Below are positions 23,264-34,843 of a DNA stretch of 64,000 bases, one piece after another; within the stretch, counting starts at the first letter, position 1, and each line of letters begins with the position of its first letter. The stretch comes from Anastrepha obliqua (Eukaryota > Arthropoda > Insecta > Diptera > Tephritidae). The notes beneath the pieces were generated by a model. The model made no database searches and was not told where the DNA came from. It saw only the letters and a list, made by a program, of their open reading frames with translations. The stretch spans positions 135,833,601-135,897,600 of the forward strand of contig NC_072894.1 in assembly GCF_027943255.1 (NCBI RefSeq). The letters are read 5' to 3'. A program made the position numbers and the translations under genes.

Positions 23264-26138
23264 TCTTCTTCTAAATTGGCGCGATAACCGCTTACGCGAT
23301 TTTGGCCGAGTTTAACAAAGCGCACCAGTCGTTCCTTTTTCGTGCTAACCGGCGCCAATTGGACACACCAAGTGAAGCCAAGTCCTTCTCCACCTGATCT
23401 TTCCAACGCAGAGGAGGCCTTCCTCTTCCTCTGCTACCAGCAGCTGGTACCGCATCGAATACTTTCAAAGCCGGAGCGTTTGTATCCATTCGGACGACAT
23501 GACCCAGCCAACGTAGCCGCTGGATCTTTATTCGCCGCGCAATGTCTATGTTGTCGTAAAGCTCATACAGCTCATCCGCCGTTGCCAACGTGCAAAAGTC
23601 CAAAAATCTTACGCAGAATCTTTCTCTCAAACACTCCAAGCGTCGCTTCATCGGCTGTTGTCATCGTCCAAGCTTCTGCGCTATACCTTAGGACGGGCAT
23701 GATGAGAGTCTTGTAGAGTGTTAGTTTTGTTCGCCGAGAGAGGACTTTACTGCTCAGTTGCCTACTTAGTCCAAAGTAGCACTTGTTGGCAAGAGAGATT
23801 CTACGTTGGATTTCAAGACTGACATTGTTATTGGTGTTAATGCTGGTTCCTAGATAAACGAAGCCTCTTACACCCTCGAAATCATAACTGTCAACAGTGA
23901 CGTCGGTGCCGATACGCGAGTGCACCGACTGTTTGTTTGAAGACAGGAGGTACTTCGTTTTGTCCTCGTTCACCCCCAAACCCATTCGCTTTGCCTCTTT
24001 ATCCAGTTATGAGAAGGTAGAACTAACAGCGCGGTTGTTAAGGCCGATGATATTGATATCATCGGCATACGCCAACAATTGTACGCTCTTATAAAAAATT
24101 GTGCCTGAGCGATTAAGTTCTGCGGTTCGTACGATGGTCTCCAATATCAGGTTAAAGAAGTCACACGACAGCGAGCCACCCTGTTTGAAACCTCGTTTGG
24201 TATCAAACGTCTCGGAGAGGTCCTTCCGAATTCAGACATCGCGACATACAAGCAACCCCTTTGCGTACTGTCGAATGCAGCTTTGAAATCGACAAAAAGA
24301 TGGTGTGTGTCGATTCTCCTTTCATGGGTCTTTTCCAAGGTTTGGCGTATTGTAAATATTTGGTCGATGGTAGACTTTCCAGGTCTAAAGCCACACTGAT
24401 AAGGTCCAATCAGTTGGTTGACGGTAGGCTTCAGCCTTTCACACAATACGCTCGCTAGAACCTTATAGGCGATATTTAGAAAAATAATCCCGCGGTAATT
24501 GGCAGAGATTGCAGGATCACCCTTCTTATGGATTGGGCAGAGCCCACTTAAATTGCAATCGGCAGGCATGCTTTCATCCGACCATATTTTGTATAGAAGC
24601 TGATGCATGCACCTTACCAGCTCCTCGCCGCCGTGTTTGAATAGCTCAGCCGGCACCAGTTCGCCGTCTTTGTTCTTACGAAAACGCCCCGGTCTTAAAA
24701 CCTTCTGTATGCCACCGAACTTTCTTGCAGAATTTTCGGGCGTCTTCCTTTTTTAGCTCTCTGTAGCGATCCCACATGGCTCGCGTTGCGCCTGATCGCA
24801 GCGTGGCTATATAGGCGGCAGCGTGACATTCCTCGTCGTACCAACTGTTTTTTCGGGCTCACCGGTATCCGATTTCTTCTTCGGCGGCGGTACGTAGGGA
24901 ACGAGAAATGTTGCTCCATTGCTCGTGCATGCTGGTTTGTTGGGCAGTGGTCTCTGAGAGCAGGAGTGAGAGTCGAGTGGCGAATATTCTGGCTGTCTGT
25001 TGTGATTGCAGCTTTTCGATGTTGAACATTCTTTGCGTAGGTAGATGTACCTTTTTTGCTGCACAGAGGTGAGTGCGCAGTTTGGCTGCAATAAGTTTAT
25101 GATCCGAGTCGATGTTGAGTCCTCGGATCGTACGTACATCTAATACACTAAAAGCGTGTCTTCCATCTATCACAACATGATCGATCTGGTTTCGCGTTTT
25201 TCGATCAGAAGACAGCCAGGTAGCTTGGTGTATCTTTTTATGCTGGAATCTGGTGCTGCAGACTACCATGTTTTGGGCCCCGGCGAAGTCGATCAGCCTC
25301 TGTCCTTTACCGGATGTTTCGTTGTGCAGGCTGAATTTTCCGACTGTGGGACCAAAAACTCCCTCCTTGCCCACCCTGGCGTTGAAGTCGCCAAGCACGA
25401 TTTTTATGTCGTGGCGGGGACAGCGCTCATAGGAACGTTCCAAGCGCTCATAGAAGGAATCTTTGGTCGCATCGTCCTTCTCTTCCATCGGGGCGTGTTC
25501 GCAAATTAGCGAGATGTTAAAAAATCGCGCTATGATGCGGATTATTGCGAGACGCTCGTCCACCGGAGTGAACAACAGTACTTGGCGACGAAGTCTCTCT
25601 CCCAAAACAAATCCGACACCGAATTTGCGCTCCTTTACATGGCAGCTGTAGTAGACGTCGCAAGGTCCTATGGTTTTCTTACCTTGCCCCGTTCATCGCA
25701 TCTCTTGGATGGCAGTTATGTCAGCCTTTACTCTCACGAGGACATCAACCAGCCGAGCAGAGGCACCTTCCCCATTAAGGGACCGGACATTCCAAGTGCA
25801 TGCCTTAAAACATATTCTTAATTTCGTTTGCAGGGGTCGTCATCAGTAAAGGCAGTTCTCATCGGAGGCTTTGCAGTTCTTTTCATTGGGGGAGATTTTT
25901 AAGTGGCGGGTCCCAAACCCAGCGCACAACCAACTATCCTGGAATATTTCGCCTTCTCAAGCTAGCTCACTCCCGAACGGGAAGTGTTCGGAAGCTACCC
26001 AGAGGATACGTGGGCTAACTCCGGACGTTGTGAGCTGCTTGAACCATATGCAGAAAAATCGTCCTGGCCATTCCCAAGTGAATGGCGATCAGTAGCTTTC
26101 CTCACTTGCATGGACTTCTACACATGGAACCATCCTCC
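23264..26138 (-). mobile_element. Near full-length RTE-like non-LTR retrotransposon
   Basis: The 2.9-kb element reads on the minus strand from a 5' leader (about 26138-25800) through endonuclease, reverse transcriptase and C-terminal domain. It ends in a short 3' end near 23264 with an AAGAAGAAG-type terminus. It is bounded by the 11-bp direct repeat AAATTTTGACT. A short 3' UTR and a variable-length duplication fit the RTE clade. There is no RNase H domain. Related 3' pieces lie at 63191-63460 (same family) and 59870-60080 (related family). Confidence 0.9.
23280..25800 (-). pseudogene. RTE-like endonuclease/reverse transcriptase ORF, broken
   Basis: The endonuclease opens with CTWNVRSLNGEG near 25800. 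The frame has a premature TGA where family members have the Trp of QEMRW (about 25708). It continues open to about 24859 with LGDFNARVG and a SDH box (NIDSDHKLI), so its catalytic residues are readable. The RT part, in shifted frames, shows GFRPGKSTIDQIFTI, LFVDFKAAFDS (first catalytic Asp, about 24290) and AYADDI (about 24065). Next come KTKYLLSS and YLGTSINTNNN. The C-terminal part reads KIQRLRWLGHVVRMD, then RPPLRWKDQV and SNWRRLARKRNDW, ending near 23292. The product would nick DNA and copy its RNA. At least three frameshifts plus the stop make it inactive, but decay is modest, so it is a younger copy than most here. Confidence 0.9.
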
Positions 26139-26149
26139 AAATTTTGACT
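26139..26149. repeat. Target-site duplication, right copy
   Basis: AAATTTTGACT, matching 23253-23263, immediately after the 5' end of the RTE-like element. Confidence 0.7.
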
Positions 26150-26810
26150 ATTCAAACAAAATTTCTAACTTTTTTGACAAAATTTAATTTTTGTAACTCA
26201 AAGTTTTAAACTTGACTAAGACTAAACTAAAAAATTAAAGACATTTTCTTCAAAATTTCCAACTTTTTAGAAAATTTAAAAAAATTAGACACATTGTCTT
26301 CAAAATTTTCAATATAGTTTCAAACTTTTTTGCCACAATATAATTTTTTACAAATATATAATAATATTTTTCTGAAATTTTGATTGTTTAAAAAAATATT
26401 ACAAAATTAAACACGTTTCAAAAAATTCAAACTTTGTGCTTAAACAAATTTTGTTTTTAGAAATTTGTTTCCAAAATTGTGACTCTTCAGCAACATATAA
26501 GCATCGCATATTGATATTATATTGCATTTTAGTATAATAAAACACCAGGTCAAAGCGGTCAAAATACGTTTGGATTTTTTTATATTTTTTTTTGGGGGAT
26601 GGGGCTATGCTTCTTCTTCTATATACCGAATAGCTTTATCGTCAGCAATAAAAAAATTTTCAAAACTCAAGGCGATTTTTGAATGACGAAAAATTTTCAC
26701 TTTATTATTACCAAAAATCAATCGACTTCCAAACTGCATATTTCAATTTTTTCAAAAAATTTCAATAAATTTTAAATATTTTTGTAAATTTGTTTTAATT
26801 TTTAAATTAA
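26139..26810. repeat. AT-rich tract (right part)
   Basis: Continuation of the 22790-23252 tract after the RTE insertion, with repeated CAAAATTTTCAA/AACTTTTT words up to about 26480. Less regular AT-rich DNA follows, with a T/G run near 26590-26600. Confidence 0.65.
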
Positions 26811-26837
26811 ACGAAAAACCAAAGTGTTGGAAATTAT

Positions 26838-26960
26838 TTTTTCTAATAGCTTTCGGCCTTCAACAGGCAATGGAAGCCTACGAGTATATTCTGCCAAGAA
26901 AACGCTCCTGAGAAAAAACAGGAGGCGGCATAAAACTGTAGGTCCCTTCATTTGTGATAA
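26838..26960 (+). mobile_element. tRNA-derived SINE, internal fragment
   Basis: Blocks shared with 57530-57670 in the same order: TTTTTTCTAATAGC, CAACAGGCAATGGAAGCCTA, GAGTATATTCTGCCA, AACGCTCCT, GGCGGCATAAAACTGTAGGT-like and CCCTTCATTTGTG. The tRNA head and the tail are missing. Older and more diverged than the 57.5-kb copy. Confidence 0.75.
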
Positions 26961-27269
26961 AACCAATATCGCAATTTTAATTCTGAATAACTGTTTGTTA
27001 ACTAGTTTTATGCGTAAAATAAAAAAAAACTTGTTTTCCCGCAAAAGTTATGGTCAAAAAATTTTTAATATTTCTTTTTTGTTTTCCTAGAAATAAGGAA
27101 ACTCCTTAAGAAACGAATACTATTTTTATTTACTTTACAATTCCGAACTTATAAGAACAACAACAGTTAGAGATGCTGTGCAATATGCAAACATTTAAAA
27201 CCGCCCAGCTCTCGATGATGCCACGCAGTTATAAAAAAAATGCCTCCCAATGTTCAATTACAATAATAT
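26961..27269. other. Gene-free stretch
   Basis: About 300 bases of AT-rich DNA between a SINE and the next repeat. Nothing recognised. Confidence 0.4.
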
Positions 27270-27453
27270 AAAGAAACTAGCAAACCCGGCCCCCTTCGCT
27301 GGGCACACTAAAATAGAATAGATATGGTTTAGAACAGAAAATATATGGTTTTCATATTATTTATTTCTTTATTCTTTATTCAAGCGCTTTGGCATAAACA
27401 ATATTTTTTGTTTTTCTTTTTGTTTTTGAGTAAATATAAAATATAAATTGAAA

Positions 27454-27533
27454 ATCAGGAAAAAAGAAGATTGTTTTTAAATTTCAAATCAACGCATATG
27501 AATAACTAAGAAACAATCGTCTTTTTTCCTGAT
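27454..27533. repeat. Inverted repeat (hairpin) inside the interspersed repeat
   Basis: ATCAGGAAAAAAGAAGATTG plus TTT at 27454 is matched on the opposite strand by 27511-27533 with a single mismatch over 23 bases. An outer pair, ATATAAATTGAAA and TTTCAATTTATAT (about 27550-27563), extends it. Confidence 0.85.
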
Positions 27534-27939
27534 CATCCATGAATTTTTCGTTTCAATTTATATGTTTTATTAAGCATTGGAGCTTTTTTAACCATTATCC
27601 ATTTATATTTTTCAAAAAAAAAAAACGAAACAAATTTTTTTTTCCACGAACGCATAATTTCATTCGGATTTCACATTAAATTCTCAAATTTCGTAAGAAG
27701 TTATTCACTGTTCCAAAATCCACTCCAAAAAAATTCACAAACAATTTTTACATATTGCACTTACGTTTTTTCCTTATGGCGTCCAAATCAGAAAGAAATA
27801 TTGACACATTGTAACTCACACTGTCAATTTGACAGTTCAGTGCCGCCCCAAGCGTTAAAAAAGTAAGCGACATTATGGCTGGCTCAAAAGAACGCTGTAC
27901 CCGTTGCCAGTGCTCCGAATTACAACCAAACTTTACGAA

Positions 27940-28556
27940 ACCCATTTTCAATACTTACTTAACAATGTGCGTAAGTTTGGTTTAATTCGGTGCAAAAACA
28001 CGGCGGGTCCACGTTTTGGCATATATTTCGAGACCCTAGTCATCAATAGGTATGAAAATTACCCCGTATTAAAGCACTTATCAACAACTTTCATTTGATA
28101 CCCAAATTGTACATACACAACCAAAGGTTACCCGGGTCCACATTTTGACCTATATCTCGAGACCCTAGTCACGGAGCGGCATGAAAAATACTCTGAACTA
28201 AAGCATTCACCAACAGCTTCCATTTGATACCCATATTGCACATACACGTCCGAAGGTCACCCGGGTCCACGTTTTGACCTATATGTCGAGACCCTATCTA
28301 CCAATAGGTATTCAAACTATACGGAAACCATCTTCAATACCTACTTAACAATGTGTGTAAGTGTGGTTTAATTCGGTTCAAAGACACGGCGGGTCCACGT
28401 TTTGGCATATATTTCGAGACCCTAGTCATCAATAGGTATGAAAATTAACCCGTATTAAAGCACTTATCAACAGCTTCCATTTGATACCCATATTGTACAT
28501 ACACAACCAAAGGTTACCCGGGTCCACGTTTTGACCTATATCTCGAGCCCTATTTC
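27940..28556. repeat. 129-bp tandem repeats in a 386-bp higher-order duplication
   Basis: The marker GGGTCCAC recurs at 28005, 28134, 28263, 28391 and 28520, with spacings of 129, 129, 128 and 129. Each unit carries TATATCTCGAGACCCTA, CATTTGATACCCATATTG and ACATACAC in order. Units 1 and 4 share a variant (TTTTGGCATATATTTCGAG) and the same upstream block (CTTAACAATGTG(C/T)GTAAGT). This shows a 386-bp (three-unit) block was duplicated as a whole. Confidence 0.92.
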
Positions 28557-28707
28557 TAAAATAAAATATAATCCATGTTACTCGTGGATAATGTAGCTTT
28601 CGAATGGTGAAAGAATTTTTAAAATCGGTCCAGTAGTGTTTGAGCCTATTCATTACAACCAAACAAACAAACAAACTAAGTTTTCCTCTTTATAATATTA
28701 GTATAGA

Positions 28708-30384
28708 TTTACAACAACATTCTACACAACTGTTAATGTGTAAATTTGCGCGCTCAGAGGTAGGCTTTAATTTAATAAGCATTACATGCCTTAAATGCCG
28801 ATGACGACGGCGCTGATGTGCGACCTTTTGCATGCGATACGCAAATCTACACAACGACGCTGGCACTCATTAAAAATGTGAAGGTGTTGACTAATGTTTG
28901 CTGCTCTTGTTTTAATCAGTTGTGATTGTTTTATTTTTCTTTGTTCTTCGCTCTTCTCTAACCCTCTCTCTTCTTTGATGCTGGTAAAAGTTTTGTGGTT
29001 TGGTTGCTTTCATTTTGCCTTTTCTTTCAGTTGTGTTTTTGTTTTGTTTTGTTGTGCTATTGGTTTGCTTGCTGACATTACTTTGCGGTCGCCGAGTTTG
29101 CGGTCGACATGATCGCCGCTATAATTCCCTTTAGATTTCACTATCTGTTTGCGAAGTTTTACACTTTTGTGCCTACGCGTGTGTGTTTGCGCATTGTCCC
29201 TTTTCTTCCGTTGTAACTCTTTGATGACCCCTCTACTACTGCCGCTAGTGTGGGTTTGGGATTTTACCTTGAAAATGTGGACGCTGGCAAACAAATGACA
29301 AACTTTTCCTATTCAAAGTTAGCACAAAAGAAAAGTGACGCACATAAATGCAAAGGAGACAAAAGTATTTAGCCTGATGAGTTGTGCAGCTAGATGAGGG
29401 AAAGAAGAGAGAGAAAGAGAGGGAGAGAGGGAAGGAAAGCGTTAGAAGTATGTTCTTTGAAAACCATTTCTCAAAAATAATTTTTTTCTTACTGAATATT
29501 AGTTGTACGGATGACAAGTTGGGATAGCGAGATTTATGGCTAAAACTTTTGTATTTAAACTGTTTTAGGACAAATCGTTTAAAACTTTGCAAAGTACTTC
29601 TTCTTATACATAATTCATAAGACATCCATCCATAAGAGTACGGTTTTTAATAGCTATCAATCCTAAAATAACAAATTAGCTAACTTTATTCTTCAAGACA
29701 AATCCATAGTTGGGTCCCAACTACCACGAAAAACGGGATCAAAAAATAATTATGTTAGGGTACCTCCAGCAGGACTGGGCTACATCTCCTTTAACAAATG
29801 AATTTTGATTCCCCCGGCAGTTTCGCTGTTACTCCTCCAATTTCTACTGCTTTGCGATAAAAATTTTGAAAAATAGTACTCAACTGTTCTATTATTATAT
29901 GAATTGATTGACTGAATTAACTATCTCCGAATTAAACTTACACTCACCCGCAAGTTGCACCAACAAATTTATTTTTAGTTATCGCAACCTATTTTATTAG
30001 AAACATTTTTCAAAGCGTGTTCAGTCACAATTACCACATCTCCACACCAAAACTTAACTTTCTTATTCAATACAAAGCCTCTAAAGTTTATGGCAAAGTC
30101 ACTTTCGGTTCAGATTATTTGTTAGAGGGAAATAATTTCTGGAAGACAGCTTCATTGTTAACAAAAAACAAAGGAGAAACCAAAAGCATATCCTGCATAC
30201 ATATACAAATATATATACATACATACGCATGCATTCAAAATCGAAAGACATTTCTTTTATCTAACTTTTTCAAAAGTACAAGGCCTTTTTAAAAGTAAGT
30301 CATTTATATTTGTAGAAATATATTTCAAGATACCTGTATACACATTAGGGTGCACCGTTCGCTAGAAAAAAATTGGTAATGGAG
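28708..30384. other. Gene-free stretch with GA-rich tract
   Basis: 28720-29400 is complex host-like non-coding DNA. A purine run of GAGAGAAAGAGAGGGAGAGA type spans 29397-29440. The rest is AT-rich with TATACATACATACG words near 30210. Overlapping frames (28894-29625) have no domains. Confidence 0.4.
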
Positions 30385-30612
30385 TGGTTTAAGGTAATAG
30401 AAGAGTTTAACTGTGATCAAATCGAAAAATAAACTTTTGCTTTAAATATAATTAGTTTTTAACATTTTTTTTCAACAAACTACCTAAAATGATGGAGGGC
30501 TTTAATTGCGATCAAATCAAAAAATTAAATTTTTTATAACAAAATTTTTTCAAAAAATGACCTAAGATGATAGAAAAGTTTAACTGTGATCAAATCAAAA
30601 ATTAAATTAAAA
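30385..30612. repeat. Three degenerate tandem units
   Basis: The core GTTTAACTGTGATCAAATC(G/A)AAAAATAAA appears near 30407, 30502 (GGCTTTAATTGCGATCAAATC) and 30580, at steps of about 95 and 78 bases. Each is preceded by a GATGATAGAA-like block. Old local duplication; no known family. Confidence 0.7.
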
Positions 30613-33600
30613 AAAAATTTTTTTTTTTCAATTTTTTCCAAATGGTTAACGGGTGTTTCCAATGATACTTTAAAAGTCTTAATCAGTCAACATTTGACTG
30701 AGTTATTCAAAAACCAAAAAAAGAAAAATAAATAAATAAAGGAATCCAAAATACATAGCACCAAAAACTCCTTATTTTGATGATAAAATGTAAAAAATTT
30801 TGTAGGTAGAGCTTTTAAACTTAAACTCTCCTATTATCTGAGGCTATTTTTAAAAGCTAATTTTAATTATGAGGAACTCGATTATGAAAATATTTATTAC
30901 GGTGGAGTCTTAAAATATAAAAAACAAAATTTAATTCCAGTTGAAAAATCTCAACTTTTTTGGTGAAGCACACTAATATATGTTACACAAGCACATGCAC
31001 TACATACATGTATGCCTTTGTTTGAACGGTGTATTTCCACAGTCCACCTATTGATCGCATGCAAATGCAGTTCTGGCCTCAACACACAAACATTCTGTTT
31101 CTGCTCCTACAATATTTTAAATATTTTTTTTTTATTACTATTCACTTTTAATGCTGATTGTGTTCGACTCCGTTGGCGATGGCGATTGCTCTGCCTGGGG
31201 TTCCTGTACTTAAATGGGCATATTTGTAAGCATAAAAGCGTGGTGAATATATATATATGTGTGTGAGTGCCTGTGGGCATGCAAATTAAGGAGAAGTACT
31301 TCAAGTTAACTGCTGAAGAAGTTCGTAGATGGTTTTTGATTTTTTTTATCTCATCTTTTCCTACGTTATATTGTTATGCAAAACATGCTTGGTGAGCCTA
31401 TCGCCCTCGAGCGGCGGCCTTCGTAAAGGCTATGCACCTCTGCACATAGGTAAGGCCAACGAGTACTATATTTAGGTAGATATGACGAGAAAGGTGGAAA
31501 CGAGGTGGAGGAAAGAGCCAAAAATGTGCAACTAACAGAGTTGTAATCGGAGCCTGCCAAACAAATCCATTATGAACGCACGTTTGCGCACACAGACAGG
31601 CAGCTCAAGTGGAGCGAATGAATCTGCATGTTTTAAATTTTTTTTCATTGTTTTTTTCTTTCTTCGAACTTCCCGATTTGGGAAAAATTAGCGGATGAAT
31701 TGAAAAAATATTTAATAAGATTGAAGAAAGTTGGTAAGAAGCATAAAGCAGGAATACAATATTTCACCGGAAACAAGAGTACATGGATTGCCTGTTGAAA
31801 TTCTGTTATTACATATTAAAAATATTTTATGGAATTTCACGTTTTGCAAATATCAATGAATTGTTTGTGAAAAACAAAAATAAACGTTATAATGAAGTGA
31901 AAACTTCATTTCCAGTAAGGGCTTTGCTGCCTGCTGTAAGAAAAGTATAGAAAATGACGCATTTTATAAGTCCATTCAAAAGTATATTGAAATTCAAAAA
32001 AAAGTGTTCAACGGCAACACAAATTGAGTGCATTATTCGTCGGCATTTGAGTAAGCAGATTAGCCAAAAACCCATTTTTTAGAAAAATACTCATAGATGT
32101 TGTATCACAATAACGCACTATTTTATAAGGCTATCATTGGGAACGAACTTCTGACTTTTCCGCTTTCGAATTTCAAATTAACGCTTCGTGGCACCCGCTT
32201 TCAAATAAAGAAAAAGAAATTCGTGGCGAGAACTAATCCCGATTCGTGAAAATGTGTTTGAAAAAAGTTTTGATAATTGCTTTATTCGCTGGTATATGCG
32301 ATTTATTTCGAAAGCAGCTTACTTTAATGGTGTTAGACAAATTTTGTATTTATTGCTATGATTACTGTATATTTTATACACATATTTCGGGCTGTTTTGA
32401 CCAATTTTAGCTCTCTTTTTTGACATCACATGTATCGAAATTTTAAATTTATTCGACACACTGTCGTGAGGTTTATTTTGTCTAAGGCCACTTTTGGGAC
32501 TAGATTGACAGGTCTGTCACTCAAGAGAAAGCAAGGCAAAAAAAATAAGTAATGATTTACGGCCTACTGTAGATTTTATATCACGGTTCCAAGGGTTTTT
32601 TCCTAGAAAATATTTCCGTAGAACATTTTAACCCATTAACTTCCACCTAAAAGGGTCTTTTGGACTCTTAATTCAAGAAATTTCCCAAAAAACTAATTTA
32701 ACAAGTCGTTAGAGAATTAATATAATATGTTTTCGAAAATTATTTTTCGGGAAATTTTACTAGGGGTGTACTCAGGTAAAAATTTCATCAATATAAAATT
32801 CTGTAAAGAAATTAAAACACCGAATCGGTTCCAAGTTGAAATAATAACTAAACTCAATTTTAGTAGGTTGATTGTGCTTAAAACTCCAGCTAATTCTTCT
32901 GCTTTACATTTTGAAAGTCCTAAATTGATGATGACGATAACTAAAAATGTTACTTTGCTTGTTGTGGACACCTGTATGAACAAAATCAAATAATTTCATG
33001 AATTATTCATCAAAAGCATTTGGTGAAAGTCTGAAAATGTTAAGAATTTTATAATCAATTGTGATAACCAAAACTATACAGAAATAAAATACAACTTAAC
33101 TTTGTACTTTCAACTTAATTGTTGGATTTAAATATTTTCTGCAACTTTCGGTACGTTTCACAAAAGCTTTGGCAAAAAAATATTTTAAAAACTAAATGTT
33201 TTCCAGCAAAAAAAAAAAATGTCTTTCCCATTCTCAGAAAGCAGATGGTAATCCATAAACAAATTTGGGATATTGCTTTGCTATATCATCTCAAGTTCAA
33301 TGAACTGTTGTGATTGGGTCTTCTAATTTTTTAATCTATCACTCCGAAAGTGTTTGACTCACGTTAGTTTTGAATTTAACTGGTTTCCCTACACGTTCCT
33401 TAATCTGAGCTAAATTTTTTTTCCAGGGGAAACACATGGGTCGTCAAGTGCTGATTCCAGCAATGCAAAATTTCGATAGACATCGGAAGATCCTCTCTAG
33501 ACAACTTAGCCTTCTTTTGATCTGGGCCGATCTCAAAGGTACTTTTCGGTAAAGGATGAAAAGTGATACACTCAAACTTTTACGCGGGGTTTCAATGAAG

Positions 33601-33910
33601 TGCCGCACGATTTTACCCAAAATTTTCTGCTCTGTTACTTGAACAAACTGAACGCCATCTTTTGCCCACGTTTTGTCGCACAAAAAAAAAAAACAGTATT
33701 GCCTGCTAATTTTTTAACAAAAGTTTTCATTTCTATGCTTTTTATTTAAAATTTGCACTAAAACAAAAAGTAGTTTTTCCTAGTGGACATCACGGTTTTT
33801 TGAGTAGCTGAAAATGGCCGAAATAGGGCGACTTTTCTGCTCTCTGCCTTATCTCCTGCTTTATAGGGGCTGTCTTACGGGTAGGGTTACCACCCTTCCC
33901 ATGCACATAA
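30613..33910. other. Gene-free stretch
   Basis: AT-rich. No transposon or coding motif was recognised. The opposed frames at 32717-32993, both open for about 90 codons, lack recognisable motifs. The minus frame at 33444-33683 also lacks any known domain. Confidence 0.35.
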
Positions 33911-34841
33911 CTTCTGCTCAAATATGAACGAGACTGATTTAATAAAACACAAGCGGTTAATTATTGTTCAATTTTTATTTTATCTCCTTCAAAGTAATCA
34001 CCATTGGAGGCGATACACATATGCCAACGTTTTTTCCAATCATCATAGCATTTCTGGAAGGCCGATTTCGGTATGGATTTCAGTTCTCCCTTCGAATTCT
34101 CTTTTATGACTTCAATTGTCTCAAAATGTTTTCCACGGAGCGGCAACTTGAGCTTGGGAAACAGGAAAAAGTCACATGGAGCCATATCAGGCGAATACGG
34201 TGCTTGCGGACGATATTAACATTATTTTTGTTCAAATAATCGCGAACAAGACGTGATGTGTGAGCTGGTGCATTATCGTGATGCAAGGACCATGACTTGT
34301 TGTCCCACAATTCCTTTCTTTTAAGACGAATGTTCTCGCGCAAACGCTTTAAAACGTCTAAATAATATTCAGCGTTAACCGATTTTGCGATTTGTGCGAT
34401 TTTCAAGCACAATTTCTTTACTTTTCCGATGTTTTCGTCGTTTACTGTTGTTGGTGGACGACGTTCATGATGCAAGTTTCCAACCGATGTACGGCCCTCT
34501 TTGAACGAATTGTACCACTGGAAAACACGTGCACGCGATAGATCAGAGTCCCCATAGGTTGTCTGCAACATTTTTAAGGCGTCTGAAGCCGAAATTTTGT
34601 TGGAATAACAAAATTTCAAACAAATTCTTTGTTCAACTTGAATTTGCATTGCTAAATTCGAAAAACACACTCGAGCTTGACTTGTTTACAGTAGCACAGA
34701 AAACAAACTATGTGACATATCACGCTGAAATTTGCCATGTAAACTTATAACAGTCCTACCATCCAACAAAAAATTTATTTTTGCCATATGTCATCCGCGG
34801 ACCGTTTTATTGATAAAGTCTCGTTCATATTTGAGCAGAAG
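33911..34841 (-). mobile_element. Mariner element (D,D34D), internally deleted, TIRs intact
   Basis: The left end CTTCTGCTCAAATATGAACG(AGACT) and the right end are perfect inverted copies over 25 bases, with TTTAATAAAAC/TTATCAATAAAAC beyond. The left flank is TAA and the right flank TATA, so a TA target is likely though its exact edge is ambiguous. At 0.93 kb it is shorter than a full mariner (about 1.3 kb), because the middle of the transposase is missing. Its 5' untranslated 178 bases recur at 20541-20718 with about 97 percent identity. Confidence 0.92.
33961..34650 (-). pseudogene. Mariner transposase (D,D34D), broken
   Basis: The minus strand opens MQIQVEQRICLKFCYSNK, followed by ASDALKMLQTTYGDSDLSRA and VFQWYNSFKEGRTSVG (N-terminal HTH), then NDENIGKVKKL. 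After a deletion of roughly 110 residues, which removes the first catalytic region, it resumes at VNAEYYLDVLKRLRENI and LHHDNAPAHTSRLVRDYL (second Asp). One base indel near 34225 shifts the frame. The shifted frame then gives APYSPDMAPCDFFLFPKLK, placing the third Asp 34 residues from the second, and ends KRWHMCIASNGDYFEGDK. Apart from the deletion and single frameshift it is well preserved, so this family was active fairly recently. The copy itself cannot make transposase. Confidence 0.92.
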
Positions 34842-34843
34842 TA

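Larger units (their letters stand above)
27270..28707. mobile_element. Non-autonomous interspersed repeat with internal tandem array
   Basis: The left end reads ACTAGCAAACCCGGC and CTTCGCTGGGCACAC. The right end reads AAAATCGGTCCAGTAGT, an ACAAACAAACAAACA run, then CTTTATAATATTAGTATAGA. Both end types are familiar to me from widespread insect repeats of disputed class. Inside are an AT-rich hairpin (27441-27533 and beyond) and five 129-bp units (28005-28556). There is no coding potential. It could be a Helitron/DINE-like or RTE-derived non-autonomous element; I cannot decide from one copy. Confidence 0.6.

Noticed and set aside
32717..32993. Paired opposing 90-codon frames as genes
   Set aside because: Both strands are open only by chance; no motifs or supporting context.
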